Positions 36,620 to 45,843 of a stretch of 64,000 nucleotides of DNA are shown here, one piece after another. A program made the position numbers and the translations under genes. Every line of letters starts with the position of its first letter. The stretch's first letter is position 1. The stretch covers positions 62,001 through 126,000 of the forward strand of contig JADHOC010000002.1 of the NCBI GenBank assembly GCA_016779205.1, given 5' to 3'. The notes under the pieces are model-generated. The model searched no databases. It had not been told where the DNA came from and worked only from the letters and a program-made list of their open reading frames with translations. This DNA is from Planctomycetota bacterium. GTDB taxonomy: Bacteria; Planctomycetota; UBA1135; GCA-002686595.

Positions 36620-36866
36620 GATCGATGGGGCCGGGCAGGCTCTCCAATGTGTCGGAGGTCGGCGCCCGGCGCCATGAGCACCTGTGCAAGGATCCTGATC
36701 GAGACACGTTTCAGGCGGGCAAGAGCCGTGATTGTGCCCTCGCGGGACACCAAAACCCCGTACTCCTCCCGAGGCCCGCGGTCACGGCCTCCCGGGCTCC
36801 TGATAACTTCTTCGTCGCCCGTGTGCGTCAATCCCGACGTTTGCCGGCGCTGATCCAGGACCGTCC

Positions 36867-39443
36867 ATGTCTCGACTCCTCTCTCTCCTCCTCGTCGCGC
36901 TCGCGACGCTCGCCCCGGCGAGCGCCCAGTCCGTCAAGGTCAAGCTCTTCTCGAAGGCCGCGGGAGACGATGTGCTCGTGGCGATCCAGATCCGGCCTTC
37001 CTATGGATGCTGGGTCTACGACCAGGGGGACCCGAGCGAGGTCGGCGGGCTGCCGACCACGGTGACCCTCGGGGAGCTCGAGGGCGCGGAGTGGACCGCG
37101 GTCTGGTTCCCCGAGCCCAAGGTGAAGCCCGACGAGGGCTTTGGCCCGGCGCGCGTCTTCGACAAGAAGACGTATCTGTTCGCCGCGGCCCGTGGAGCCG
37201 CGGCCGCCGGCGTGGACGCCGGCTCGGTAGGCGCCCTGGTCGAGGGGCAGGTGTGCGACGAGAACCAGTGCCTCCCCTTCAAGGAGGACCTCGAGACCCT
37301 CGGGGCGGGCCCGGAGTCCGTCTGGGAGGGCTTCCCCGAGTCGCTGCTCGCCGAGCCCGAGGAGGACCCCCTCGAGTGGAGCCCGGACTTCGGCGACGGG
37401 GCGGCGGCGGCGCGGGCGTTCGCGAGGGTGCTCGACGGGGACGACGGCGAGATCGTCGAGCTCGTGGTGCAGGTGGCGACGCCGGAGCACTGGCACATGT
37501 ACCACGGCCCCACCGCCGAGGACATGGGTCCGGGGATCGGGACCCCGACCCCGACCACCGTCACCGTCGAGGGCGGCAACGTGGACTGGGAGGACGAGGT
37601 CCAGTATCCCGAGCCCTTCCGCTACGTGCAGGACGCCTCGGACGAGGAGAAGGGATGGCTCTGGGCCCACGAGGGCCTCTTCCACTTTGCCCTCCGCGGC
37701 GAGGCCTTCGACGAGTTCGACCCGGGTGATGTCGAGGTCAGCCTCGACGGCCAGTCCTGCGACGACGGCGCCTGCCTCCCGGTGAACCTCTCCGGCATCG
37801 AGGTTGTGGGGGCTGGCTCGGACGCGCTGTTCGCGGCGGCTTTCGCCACATGGACGCTCCCGCAGGCGGCCAGCGGCGGCGCAGGGGCGGCCATGGGATC
37901 CGGCGCTGTTCCCGACGCCGGGAGTAGCACGGGCACGGGCACGGGCACGGGCACTGGCACCGAGACCGAGACCGACGCCGGCGCGGTCGTCGGCGCGGCG
38001 GAGTCGACGCCCACGATCGAGGCCCCCGCGGCCGACGGCGAGAAGCGCTCCTTCGGCCAGGAGACCGAGAGCGAGGGCCTGCTCGAGTTCATCCTGCTGG
38101 CCATCGGCGCGGGGCTCTTCACGCTGCTGATGCCCTGCACCTACCCGATGATTCCCATCACGATCTCCTTCTTCACCAAGCAGGCGGACGAGAAGGGCGG
38201 CAACGCGCTCCTCTTGGCCTCGGTGTACGGGCTCGGGATCGTGGTGATGTTCGTGCTGCTCGGGGTGCTCGCCGGGCCCTTGCTGGTGCCCTTCGCGACG
38301 CACTATGTGACGAACCTCTTCATCGGCGTCCTGTTCGTGGTCTTCGCCCTCGCGCTCTTCGGGGCGATCACGCTCAACCCGCCTGCCTTCCTCATGGGTG
38401 CCGCGGGCAAGGCCAGCGGCACGGGCGGGATCTACGGCGTGTTCCTGATGGGCCTGACCCTGGTGATCACGAGCTTCACCTGCACCGGCCCCTTCGTCGG
38501 CACGCTGATCGCCGCGGGCGCCAGCGGCGGCGTGATGCGCATCGTGATCGGCATGGGGGTGTTCGGCGCCACCATGGCGGCGCCCTTCGTCGTTCTCGCG
38601 CTGATCCCCAGCCGCCTCAGCGCGATCCCGTCGGCCGGCGGGTGGATGAACACGCTCAAGGTGTTCATGGGCTTCGTGGAGCTCGCGGCGGCGCTGAAGT
38701 TCTTCTCCAACGCGGACATCGCCCTGCAGGCCGGCTGGCTGCCGCGCGAGGTCTTCCTGATGATGTGGGCGGCCATCGGCCTGGCCGCGGCCATGTACCT
38801 CTTCGGCCGCATCAACCTGAAGGGCGAGTCCCCGGACGGGGAGATCGGACCGGGCCGGCTCTGCGGCGGCCTGGTCACCCTGATCGGCTCCGCCTACTGC
38901 TTCATGGGCGTCCTCGGCTACCACCTCGACGAGACGATCATGTCGGCCATGGCGCCGCCGCCCGAGTACTCCCGGGGCCTCGTGGAGACCCACAAGGCCG
39001 AGGTCGTCAGCGGCGGCAGCAGCCAGGCCCTTCCCGCAGGAGTGAAGCGACAGGGCGGCTCGCTGGTGGTGGTGGACGACTACGACCTGGCCCTGAAGGT
39101 CGCACGTGAACGGGGGCTGGGTGTGCTGGTGAACTTCACCGGCCACACATGAGTGGTCTGCCGCAAGATGGAGGTCTCCATCTTCCCCAAGCCTGAAGTC
39201 CGCGAACTCAAGCAGCGCTGGGTCGAGGCCCGGCTCCACTCGGACGCCCACGACCTCGCGCTCCGCGAGCGCATCGCGGGCCTGATTGACACCCTCGCGG
39301 GTAGCCCCGCCCAGCCCATCTATGTGGCGGTGGACCCCTCCTCCGAGGAGGAGCTCGGCCGCTTCCAGGGCGGGACCATCAAGGACTGGTCACCCTTCGT
39401 CGAGTTCATGACGGTGGTCACCGAGGACCTCGGGTCCCGCTGA
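36867..39443 (+). CDS. dsbD: DsbD-type thiol:disulfide interchange protein, predicted selenoprotein (UVVC in the thioredoxin domain)
   Basis: A single frame from ATG 36867 to TGA 39443 is interrupted by one in-frame TGA (39150-39152); read as Sec it gives 858 residues. After a signal peptide come two DsbD-alpha-like domains with cysteine pairs C130/C135 (GQVCDENQC) and C298/C303 (CDDGAC), a GT/ET-repeat linker, then the eight-helix CcdA-like core with Cys424 (LMPCTYPM) and Cys539 (SFTCTGPF), the membrane electron-transfer pair. The C-terminal thioredoxin domain reads GVLVNFTGHT-U762-V-V-C765-RKME, where relatives have CVNC. A hairpin with an fdhF-like loop follows the TGA. DsbD carries cytoplasmic reducing power to envelope thiol proteins. 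The start is supported by AGGA six bases upstream. Confidence 0.9.
37928..37951 (+). repeat. Hexanucleotide tandem repeat in the dsbD linker
   Basis: Four perfect copies of CACGGG, followed by degenerate CACTGG and two CGAGAC units to about 37975. They encode a Gly-Thr/Glu-Thr linker between the second alpha-like domain and the membrane core. Length changes would be in frame. Confidence 0.8.
39150..39184 (+). promoter_or_regulatory. In-frame TGA (Sec) with strong SECIS-like hairpin in dsbD
   Basis: TGA at 39150-39152 is followed, 12 bases later, by a perfect 8-base-pair stem: 39165-39172 with 39177-39184. The apical loop is GGUC closed by an A-U pair, giving AGGUCU at the tip. The loop starts 20 bases after the TGA; in E. 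coli fdhF, recalled from memory, AGGUCU is also the SECIS tip and the GG comes 18 bases after the UGA. Confidence 0.85.
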
Positions 39444-39475
39444 GGCTCCGCGCGGAGCCGCGCTGACGATGAGCC

Positions 39476-42013
39476 CTACTGGGCGAGGCCCGTCACGTTG
39501 ATCGTGAAGGGAGACGGCGCGTTGGCGGCGTCGTGCTCCACGTCCAGGGTGGCGTTCTTCACGCCCGCGCCGCTCCTGGGCGCGAAGCGAAGGCGGTACT
39601 GGATGGTGTCCCCCGCCTGCATGGTCGCGTCGCCCAGGCAGCTCGCGTCCACCCGGCTCCGCATGATGTTGGCCACCTGCGGGTGGAAGCCCAGGTCGAC
39701 GCTGTTCATGCCCCCGCAGGAGTGGCAGTAGCTCATGAGCGTCCCCAGGCTGCAGGACGTGCCGCCCGTGCAGTTGGTGGTGCACGTGTCGATGGGCGGG
39801 CAGTACTCGTGGGTGTGCTCCGCGCCGAAGTTATGGCCCAGCTCGTGGGCCACCACCACGAAGTCCCAGGTGAAGCTCCCGGGGTTGCCGGTCCAGCTCC
39901 CCCAGTCGATGTTCCCGTTCATGTTGCCGCTGACCCCGTAGGCGAAGTTGGGGCTGCAGAGCACGTTCACATACGCCACGCCGCCGCCCAGGTCCGCGCC
40001 GGACATGAAGTGGGCGAGGTCAGCGGAGGCGGGCCACCCCGAGCTGTTCCAGCTGCTGCGGAACTCGCTCAGGAGTGCGCTCGCGCTGGCGCCGAGGTCG
40101 GGCGCGGTCCAGGGGTCGGCGGAGGTGGAGTGGAGGCCGAGGTACGCGATGGAGAGGGTGGTCTGCACGTGCTCGAAGTACACGTCGCTGATCGCGGCGA
40201 TGAGCCCCGTGACGTAGGCGGTCGCGTCCGGCGCGTTCCCGAACTTCTGGAAGAACTGCCAGTCGGTCTCGATGGCCAGGCGGCACGCGGTGACGGTCAC
40301 CAGGCCAGAGGTGGGGGGGTCCCCTCCGCCCCCGGACGTGACGGGGCCGGGGCCCGTGCCGCCGGGACCCGTGAGGCCTGACTGGGAGGGGAGCGGTACG
40401 CCAGGCGCGAGCTCCATGCCGGCGCAGAGGGGCGGACGGGCCCCCGGGGCGAGGGCCAGGAGGTCGTCCTCGTGGACGAGCCGGCAGCTGGCGGGGGCGC
40501 CGCCGGAGGCGGGGCTCTCGGTGGTGAGGTGGATGAAGCGGCCGTCCTCGAAGGGCAGCTCGATCCAGCCCTCGGGCCCTCCCTCGCGCAGGGCCAGGAA
40601 GACCCGGCTACCCGGGAGCTCGAGGGCCTCTCCGGTCCAGGTGGAGAGGTCCGCGAGGGCGCCCTGGAGGCCGCCGGGCACCGGGGCGCCGTCGATGGCG
40701 AGCACGGCGTCGCGGGCGACGGGGAGGGGGATGCGGTCGAGCTCGAGGGTCACGTCGCCCCCGCCTGGGACGGGGAAGCCGTGCAGGCGGACGTGGTCGA
40801 AGTACGCGAGGTCCGCGAGGCTCGCGGGGTCGACGGTGAGCTCCAGGCCGGGGCGTGGCGTCGAGGCCGGCGCGCCCAGGGCGGCGGCGCGGACGAAGGG
40901 GGCGGCCAGGTCGACCGTCTCCCCCGGCGCGGACATGGAGGCGACCACCATCTCGCCATCCTCGAAGCTGGCGGCCTCCACCTCCAGGGAGAAGTCGGTG
41001 GCGTCGAGGCCGCCGAAGGTCGGCTGGCCCAGGAGCATGTCGGCCCCGCCCTGGTTGGCAAGCACGAGGAGCGTCCCGGTGGTGGGGGCGCCCCCGTTGG
41101 TGGTGGTGCCGAGGTCGATGGTCCCTCCCGGGGAGAGCGTCGTCTCGAGGCCGGTGCTCGGCCCGTGGCTCGCCGAGAAGAGCGGCGTCGGAGAGGCCTC
41201 GTCATCGACGATCGTCAGCACGTGCCCGGTGGGGCCTGCGAGGGCGAGCCGGGAGAGGTCGCCCCCGGAGAGGCTGAGCTGGACGGTTTCAGGCCCCTCG
41301 GAGTCGGCGTCGTCGAGGACGTCCACGGTCACCGTGCGCGTCGTGCCCGACGGGGTGCCAGCGCTGAACTGGACCGGGGCGGCGGCGAAGGCCGCGTAGT
41401 CCGCGGTGGAGGTGGCGCTCCCGACGCCAGGGTCCACGGCGACCAGGTCGATGTCGAAGGCCAGGGCCGCCCCGGCGGAGAGTACGAGCTCCAGGTCCAT
41501 GTCGTAGCTCGCGGTGGACTCGTCCGGGGTGGCGCTCGCGGCCTGGACGAAGCGCACGTCGGCCGTCTCGGCGTCGGCGAGGCTGAGCACCGTCTCGGAG
41601 GTGCTGCCCAGGGAGGCGCCGGAGGCGTCGCTGAGGACCAGGCGGAGGGTCTCGGTGGCGCCCTCTGCGAGGCTGTCTCCGAGGGCGGTCACGCGCACGA
41701 GGGCGGTGGCGCCGCTGGTGGTGCCCGGGGGGAAGACCACCTCGGTGGTGGCGAACGGCTGGTAGTCCGCGCCGCTGGTGGCCGAGCCGGAGAGCCCGTC
41801 GGAGACCGTGACGGACACCGGCTGGGGGAGCTCGTTGAGGTCGGTGGTCAGCTCGACGGCGATGAAGATCGAGCCGTCGTCCTCCCCGTGGCTCGAGGCG
41901 CCCGTGACGAAGCCCACGGTCGTCTCAGGCCCTGAGACCGAGACGCCTTCCATTCCGCACGAGGCGAGCCCGAGGGCTCCGGCGGCGACCAGGACGGGGA
42001 TCCGATGCCACAT
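39476..42013 (-). CDS. Lipoprotein metalloprotease (metzincin, M12-like) with Calx-beta domains
   Basis: An 845-residue predicted lipoprotein (lipobox LGLASC). Residues about 35-275 contain two Calx-beta-like domains (SGADYQPFATTEVVFPPGTTS and STADYAAFAAAPVQFSAGTPS, each closing with a VLSLADAE or VLTIVDDE strand). An anchor-D/ASH-like segment follows (TLLVLANQGGADM). The protease domain occupies about 560-785 with the metzincin zinc motif HELGHNFGAEHTH (HExxHxxGxxH at 723-733) and a Met-turn GTLMSYCH. The cysteine-rich region after it resembles adamalysin/reprolysin proteins. The last 40 residues resemble the second strand set of an ASH domain. An extracellular or surface protease is inferred. 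It is convergent with dsbD. Confidence 0.85.
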   Translation of the reverse strand: MWHRIPVLVAAGALGLASCGMEGVSVSGPETTVGFVTGASSHGEDDGSIFIAVELTTDLNELPQPVSVTVSDGLSGSATSGADYQPFATTEVVFPPGTTSGATALVRVTALGDSLAEGATETLRLVLSDASGASLGSTSETVLSLADAETADVRFVQAASATPDESTASYDMDLELVLSAGAALAFDIDLVAVDPGVGSATSTADYAAFAAAPVQFSAGTPSGTTRTVTVDVLDDADSEGPETVQLSLSGGDLSRLALAGPTGHVLTIVDDEASPTPLFSASHGPSTGLETTLSPGGTIDLGTTTNGGAPTTGTLLVLANQGGADMLLGQPTFGGLDATDFSLEVEAASFEDGEMVVASMSAPGETVDLAAPFVRAAALGAPASTPRPGLELTVDPASLADLAYFDHVRLHGFPVPGGGDVTLELDRIPLPVARDAVLAIDGAPVPGGLQGALADLSTWTGEALELPGSRVFLALREGGPEGWIELPFEDGRFIHLTTESPASGGAPASCRLVHEDDLLALAPGARPPLCAGMELAPGVPLPSQSGLTGPGGTGPGPVTSGGGGDPPTSGLVTVTACRLAIETDWQFFQKFGNAPDATAYVTGLIAAISDVYFEHVQTTLSIAYLGLHSTSADPWTAPDLGASASALLSEFRSSWNSSGWPASADLAHFMSGADLGGGVAYVNVLCSPNFAYGVSGNMNGNIDWGSWTGNPGSFTWDFVVVAHELGHNFGAEHTHEYCPPIDTCTTNCTGGTSCSLGTLMSYCHSCGGMNSVDLGFHPQVANIMRSRVDASCLGDATMQAGDTIQYRLRFAPRSGAGVKNATLDVEHDAANAPSPFTINVTGLAQ

Positions 42014-42134
42014 ACCCGTCTCCCCTCGGCCGGGGAGGCGGGGGCCCTGAAGCCCTGTGGCCGGGGGGCCTCAAGCTGGGAGCGATTCCCCGGGGCGGGC
42101 GGCCGCAGGCCGCGTCTGGGCCGCGCCCAGGCCG

Positions 42135-43733
42135 TCAGTCCGTATCCAGCGCCGCGGCCTTCATCACCCCCAGCCGGGTGGCCAGGCGGGCGATGCGCGC
42201 GGTGTGCTCGGGGGCCCCGAAGACGTTGGAGAGCTCGTCGGGGTCCTCCTGGAGGTCGTAGAACTCCCACTGGTCCAGGTCGTGGAAGTACATGAGCTTG
42301 TAGCGGTCCGTGCGGATGCCGTAGTGCTTGGCGACCTGGTGCGGGCCGGGGAACTCGAAGTACCGGTAGTAGATGGCGTCGCGCCAGTCCTCGGGGGTCT
42401 CGCCGCCGAGCACGGGGAGCAGGGAGCGGCCCTGCATGTCCGCGGGCACGTCGGCTCCGGCGGCCTCCAGGAAGGTGGGCGCGTAGTCGAGGTTCTGGAT
42501 CAGGGCGTCCGAGGCGGCCCCGGCGGGGACGACGCCGGGCCAGCGGATGATGAAGGGCATCTCCAGGGACTCCTCGTACATCCAGCGCTTGTCGTACCAG
42601 CCGTGGTCGCCCAGGTAGAAGCCCTGGTCCGAGGAGTAGATGACGATGGTGTTCTCGTCGAGGCCGTTCTCGGCGAGCCAGTCCACCAGGCGCCCGACGC
42701 TCTCGTCCACGCCGCGCACGCAGCGCAGGTAGTTCTTCACGTAGCGCTGGTACTTCCAGCGGACGAGGTCCTCGCCCTCGAGGTTGGCGGCGCGGAAGGC
42801 GGCGTTCCGCGGCCCGTAGGCGGCGTCCCAGAGGGCGCGCTGCTCGGGCGTCATGCGGTCCAGGTTGCGCTGGCCCGACGCGTCGAGGGAGCCGCCCTTC
42901 TTCGGGTCTGCGCCCTCCACGGGGGGGACGAAGAGGTCGTAGAACAGGTACATGTGCTCCGCGATCGTCATCTCGGAGCTGGCGGCGGCGCTGGAGTTGT
43001 CGGCGTGGTCGTCGAAGAGCGTCTCGGGCACCGGGAGGTCCATGTCCGCGTACAGGTCCAGGTGCCGGGCGGCGGGCATCCAGGTGCGGTGGGGCGCCTT
43101 GTGCTGGCACATGAGCAGCCACGGCTGCTCGCTGTCCTTGTTCCCCTCGAGCCACTCCAGGGCCAGGTCGGTGACGATGTCCGTGCAGTGGCCCTCCACC
43201 ACGCGGGGCCCCTCCGCGCGCTTGAGGCGGGGGTTGTAGTAGGCGCCCTGGCCGGGGAGCACGTCCCAGTAGTCGAAGCCCTGGGGGTCGCTGCCCAGGT
43301 GCCACTTGCCGATCATGGCGGTGGTGTAGCCCGCCTCCTTGAGCATCTTCGGGAAGGTCGGCTGGCCCCCGTCGAAGCGGTTGCCGTTGCGGCGGAAGCC
43401 GTTCACGTGGCTGTGCTTGCCCGTGAGGATCACCGCCCGGCTCGGCCCGCAGATGGAGTTGGTGCAGAAGGAGCGGCGGAAGACCATGCCCTCCTTGGCC
43501 AGCTGGTCGATGCGCGGGGTGGGGTCCACCTCCGCCAGGCGCCCGCCGTAGGCGCCGATGGCGTCCGTGGCGTGGTCATCGCTGAAGATGAACAGGATGT
43601 TGGGGCGGCTCCCCTTGGGGCCGCTCTCCTGGGCCGGGGCGGCGGCCAGGGCCGCGCTGGAGGCGGCGGCGCAGGTGAGGAGGGCCGCGAGGGAGGTGAG
43701 GAGGCGGGGTCGCTGGGAGGGGAGCATGTCCAT
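42135..43733 (-). CDS. Secreted FGly-type sulfatase
   Basis: A 532-residue exported sulfatase (signal LLTSLAALLTCAAASSAALAA). The metal site NILFIFSDDHATDAIGAYGG and the formylglycine signature CGPSR at residues 95-99, followed by AVILTGKHSHVNG, are intact. Further family features are GKWHLGSDPQGFDYW, HKAPHRTW and YSSDQGFYLGDHGWYDKRWMYEESL. The pattern resembles S1 sulfatases of polysaccharide- or mucin-degrading planctomycetes. The organic sulfate substrate cannot be deduced. It needs a formylglycine-generating enzyme, not encoded here. The start at 43733 (MDMLPSQ) is chosen; MLPSQ two codons later is equally possible. It is divergent from rpiA, 91 bases away. Confidence 0.92.
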   Translation of the reverse strand: MDMLPSQRPRLLTSLAALLTCAAASSAALAAAPAQESGPKGSRPNILFIFSDDHATDAIGAYGGRLAEVDPTPRIDQLAKEGMVFRRSFCTNSICGPSRAVILTGKHSHVNGFRRNGNRFDGGQPTFPKMLKEAGYTTAMIGKWHLGSDPQGFDYWDVLPGQGAYYNPRLKRAEGPRVVEGHCTDIVTDLALEWLEGNKDSEQPWLLMCQHKAPHRTWMPAARHLDLYADMDLPVPETLFDDHADNSSAAASSEMTIAEHMYLFYDLFVPPVEGADPKKGGSLDASGQRNLDRMTPEQRALWDAAYGPRNAAFRAANLEGEDLVRWKYQRYVKNYLRCVRGVDESVGRLVDWLAENGLDENTIVIYSSDQGFYLGDHGWYDKRWMYEESLEMPFIIRWPGVVPAGAASDALIQNLDYAPTFLEAAGADVPADMQGRSLLPVLGGETPEDWRDAIYYRYFEFPGPHQVAKHYGIRTDRYKLMYFHDLDQWEFYDLQEDPDELSNVFGAPEHTARIARLATRLGVMKAAALDTD

Positions 43734-43824
43734 GACCCTACAGGGATCCGCGGATGTCGTCCAAGCGGCACGGGCAGCCCAGCCCATGATCGCAGCGGGC
43801 TGCCCCGAGCGCTAAGTTGGCCCC

Positions 43825-44511
43825 ATGAGCGCTTCCAAGAGAGCCGCGGGTCGCCGCGCAGCAGACGTGGTGGAGACCGGGCAGGACGTCGGGCTGGGGA
43901 CCGGATCGACGGTGTTCTTCGCCCTCGAGCGGCTCGGCGAGCGGATCCGCGACGAGGGGCTCGTCATCCGCGGCGTGCCGACCTCGGTGGACACCGAGAC
44001 CAAGGCCCGGGAGTTCGGCATCCCCCTGGCCACCCTGGACGAGATCGAGCGCTTCGACGTCACCATCGACGGCGCGGACGAGATCGACGGGGACTACGCC
44101 ATGATCAAGGGCGGCGGCGGGGCCCTCCTGCGGGAGAAGGTCGTCGCCGCCGCCACGGAGCACATGGTGGTCGTGGTGGGGCCGGACAAGGTCGTCGGGA
44201 CCCTGGGGAGCACCTTCGACCTCCCCGTCGAGGTCGTCCCCTTCGCCCGGGCGGCCGTGGAGCGCGGGATTCGCGCCCTGGGTGGCGTCCCCGCCCTCCG
44301 GGACGCGGACGGGGCGCCCTACCTCACGGACAACGGCAACCAGATCCTCGATGTGCACTTCGAGCGGGGCATCGACGACGCTGCCCAGCTGGAGCTGGCC
44401 CTCGACGCCATCCCCGGGGTCGTGGAGTCCGGCCTGTTCATCGGTCTTGCCCGCACCCTGGTGGTGGGCCACGACGACGGCTCGGCGGACCTGCGGAAGA
44501 AAGGGGCGTAA
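43825..44511 (+). CDS. rpiA: Ribose-5-phosphate isomerase A
   Basis: A 228-residue RpiA, which interconverts ribose 5-phosphate and ribulose 5-phosphate in the pentose phosphate pathway. The phosphate loop GLGTGSTVFFALERL, the catalytic DGADEID (aspartate), KGGGGALLREK (lysine) and the C-terminal GLFIGLARTLVVG are all present, and the length is normal. It is cytoplasmic. The last bases of the gene include a CGGAA half-site (44494-44498) of the palindrome associated with the flagellar promoter downstream. It is probably monocistronic: the next gene has its own sigma-54 promoter. Confidence 0.95.
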   Translation: MSASKRAAGRRAADVVETGQDVGLGTGSTVFFALERLGERIRDEGLVIRGVPTSVDTETKAREFGIPLATLDEIERFDVTIDGADEIDGDYAMIKGGGGALLREKVVAAATEHMVVVVGPDKVVGTLGSTFDLPVEVVPFARAAVERGIRALGGVPALRDADGAPYLTDNGNQILDVHFERGIDDAAQLELALDAIPGVVESGLFIGLARTLVVGHDDGSADLRKKGA

Positions 44512-44525
44512 GGACTTTCTCGGTC

Positions 44526-44540
44526 CGGAAAGGTCTTCCG
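44526..44540. promoter_or_regulatory. Palindromic upstream activator site, CGGAA-N5-TTCCG (copy A)
   Basis: A perfect inverted repeat CGGAA/TTCCG with a five-base spacer, centred 51 bases before the -24 element of the fliK promoter. The same motif occurs twice before the flgF promoter. It is the expected place for an NtrC-type enhancer-binding regulator. A half-site lies at 44494-44498. Confidence 0.6.
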
Positions 44541-44583
44541 ACTGAACGGACGCCATATCGCGCTCCAGGCGCCTGGGCGCGCT

Positions 44584-44599
44584 TGGCACGGCCATTGCT
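44584..44599 (+). promoter_or_regulatory. Sigma-54 (-24/-12) promoter for fliK-flgD-flgE
   Basis: TGGCAC at 44584-44589, five bases, TTGCT at 44595-44599: a near-perfect RpoN promoter with GG and GC exactly 12 bases apart. Predicted +1 is about 44610, two bases before the fliK ATG. Confidence 0.85.
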
Positions 44600-44611
44600 C
44601 CATGGCCGTCG

Positions 44612-45817
44612 ATGGAGTATTTGAAGTCCCATTCGAGTCTCCGTTCCATGGATATGGAAGGGCGGGCGCTCGGCACGGAGCGGCCGCCCACGTCCACCTC
44701 CCCTGGAGCGGGTCAACCCGGCGGATCGCCCGCCGCGGGGAGGTTCTCGGAGTACCTGGAGCTGAAGTCGGCCGAGGGGTCGACGGTGACGCGCCAGTCC
44801 CGTGAGGAGGTGGAGGACAACGTCGCCGCGCGCATTCGCGACGGTCGGACGGACTCCGCCAAGGAGGTCCGGCGCCGCGAGTCCGCGGTGCGGGACGACC
44901 AGCAGGTCCGCGATGCCCGGGCGGACGCCGAGCGCAGCGACGCTGCTCGCCAGGCGGACCGCGCCGGCGAACAGTCGGGCTCCAGCCGCCGAAGCGCCGA
45001 GTTCAGGCGCGGCCAGGAGGCGCCGTCGGGGCGCCATGGCGGCGAGCTCTCCGGCCGCGAGAAGGCGGCGGGGTGGACCGACGCGGCCGACGCCGAGGGG
45101 GCCACCATCGACCCCGAGGACGCCACCGAGGCGCCCTACGGCCCCAGCCTGGGGGCCCAGATCCAGCAGCCCACCGGCCCGATCACGCTCTCCGCGGGCG
45201 CCGCCGCCGGACCCGCGCCGGCCATCTCGGGGGTCTTCCGGGCCCCTGGAACGGGGCAGCCGGTGCCCGGCCTCGCCTCTGGCGGGAGCCGCCCGCCCGC
45301 GGCCGCCACCGCCGCGGGGACCCGCGTCGAGACCACCGCCAGCGCCCCCACGAACAAGGCCGCGCCCGCCCGTCCCTCCAGCTCACTCCAGCGCGCCGAG
45401 GCCATCCTCGAGCAGCTCAAGGTGCGGATTCAGGGCGGGGACCGGGAGGCCACCATCAACCTCAACCCCGTGGACCTCGGCCGCCTTCGGCTCCACGTGA
45501 AGGTGGACCAGGGCGCCGTCCACGCCTCCATCGCCGCCGAGAGCGCCGAGACCCTGGCGGTCCTCGAGGCCCACGCCCCCGAGCTGCGGGCCTGGCTGAG
45601 CCGGGACGGCGCCGAGAGCGTCGAGCTCGACCTGGGGCTGATGACCTCCGCCGAGGCGGACGCCCAGTCTCGCTCCGAGCAGGGCGAGGGCCAGCAGGGC
45701 TCCGGCTCGCGCCGGGGCCAGGGCAGCGAAGGGCCGAGCCCCGTCGCCAGCCCGGAGGCGCTCCTCCAGCAACTTGCCACGCGCACCGCCGAGGGCGGTG
45801 TGGACCTCACCGCCTGA
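44612..45817 (+). CDS. fliK: Flagellar hook-length control protein FliK
   Basis: A 401-residue protein, started at the ATG two bases after the predicted sigma-54 transcription start. Residues 1-260 are low-complexity, charged and then Ala/Pro-rich, as in FliK rulers. Residues about 265-350 form the Flg_hook domain: LEQLKVRIQGGDREATINL, NPVDLGRLRLHVKVDQGAVH and SIAAESAETLAVLEAHAPELR. FliK is secreted through the flagellar export gate and signals the switch from hook to filament export when the hook reaches full length. Its place directly before flgD and flgE fits. ATG codons at 44648 and 44654 are alternative starts with an ordinary leader but no clear ribosome-binding site. Confidence 0.88.
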   Translation: MEYLKSHSSLRSMDMEGRALGTERPPTSTSPGAGQPGGSPAAGRFSEYLELKSAEGSTVTRQSREEVEDNVAARIRDGRTDSAKEVRRRESAVRDDQQVRDARADAERSDAARQADRAGEQSGSSRRSAEFRRGQEAPSGRHGGELSGREKAAGWTDAADAEGATIDPEDATEAPYGPSLGAQIQQPTGPITLSAGAAAGPAPAISGVFRAPGTGQPVPGLASGGSRPPAAATAAGTRVETTASAPTNKAAPARPSSSLQRAEAILEQLKVRIQGGDREATINLNPVDLGRLRLHVKVDQGAVHASIAAESAETLAVLEAHAPELRAWLSRDGAESVELDLGLMTSAEADAQSRSEQGEGQQGSGSRRGQGSEGPSPVASPEALLQQLATRTAEGGVDLTA

Positions 45818-45843
45818 TACCCAAACCACACCAGCAGGCAGCC

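Noticed and set aside
28561-36760. Shared 12-mer ACCAAAACCCCG at 28561-28572 and 36749-36760
   Set aside because: Both are upstream of secreted-protein genes, but the distances to the start codons differ greatly (about 20 and 107 bases) and only two copies were seen; probably chance.
37928-37975. Hexamer repeat in dsbD as a phase-variation switch
   Set aside because: The unit is a multiple of three, so slippage would only change linker length and not the reading frame.
39153-39443. Separate 96-residue gene starting at GTG 39153
   Set aside because: It begins directly after the TGA in the middle of the CXXC motif and is the rest of the DsbD thioredoxin domain.
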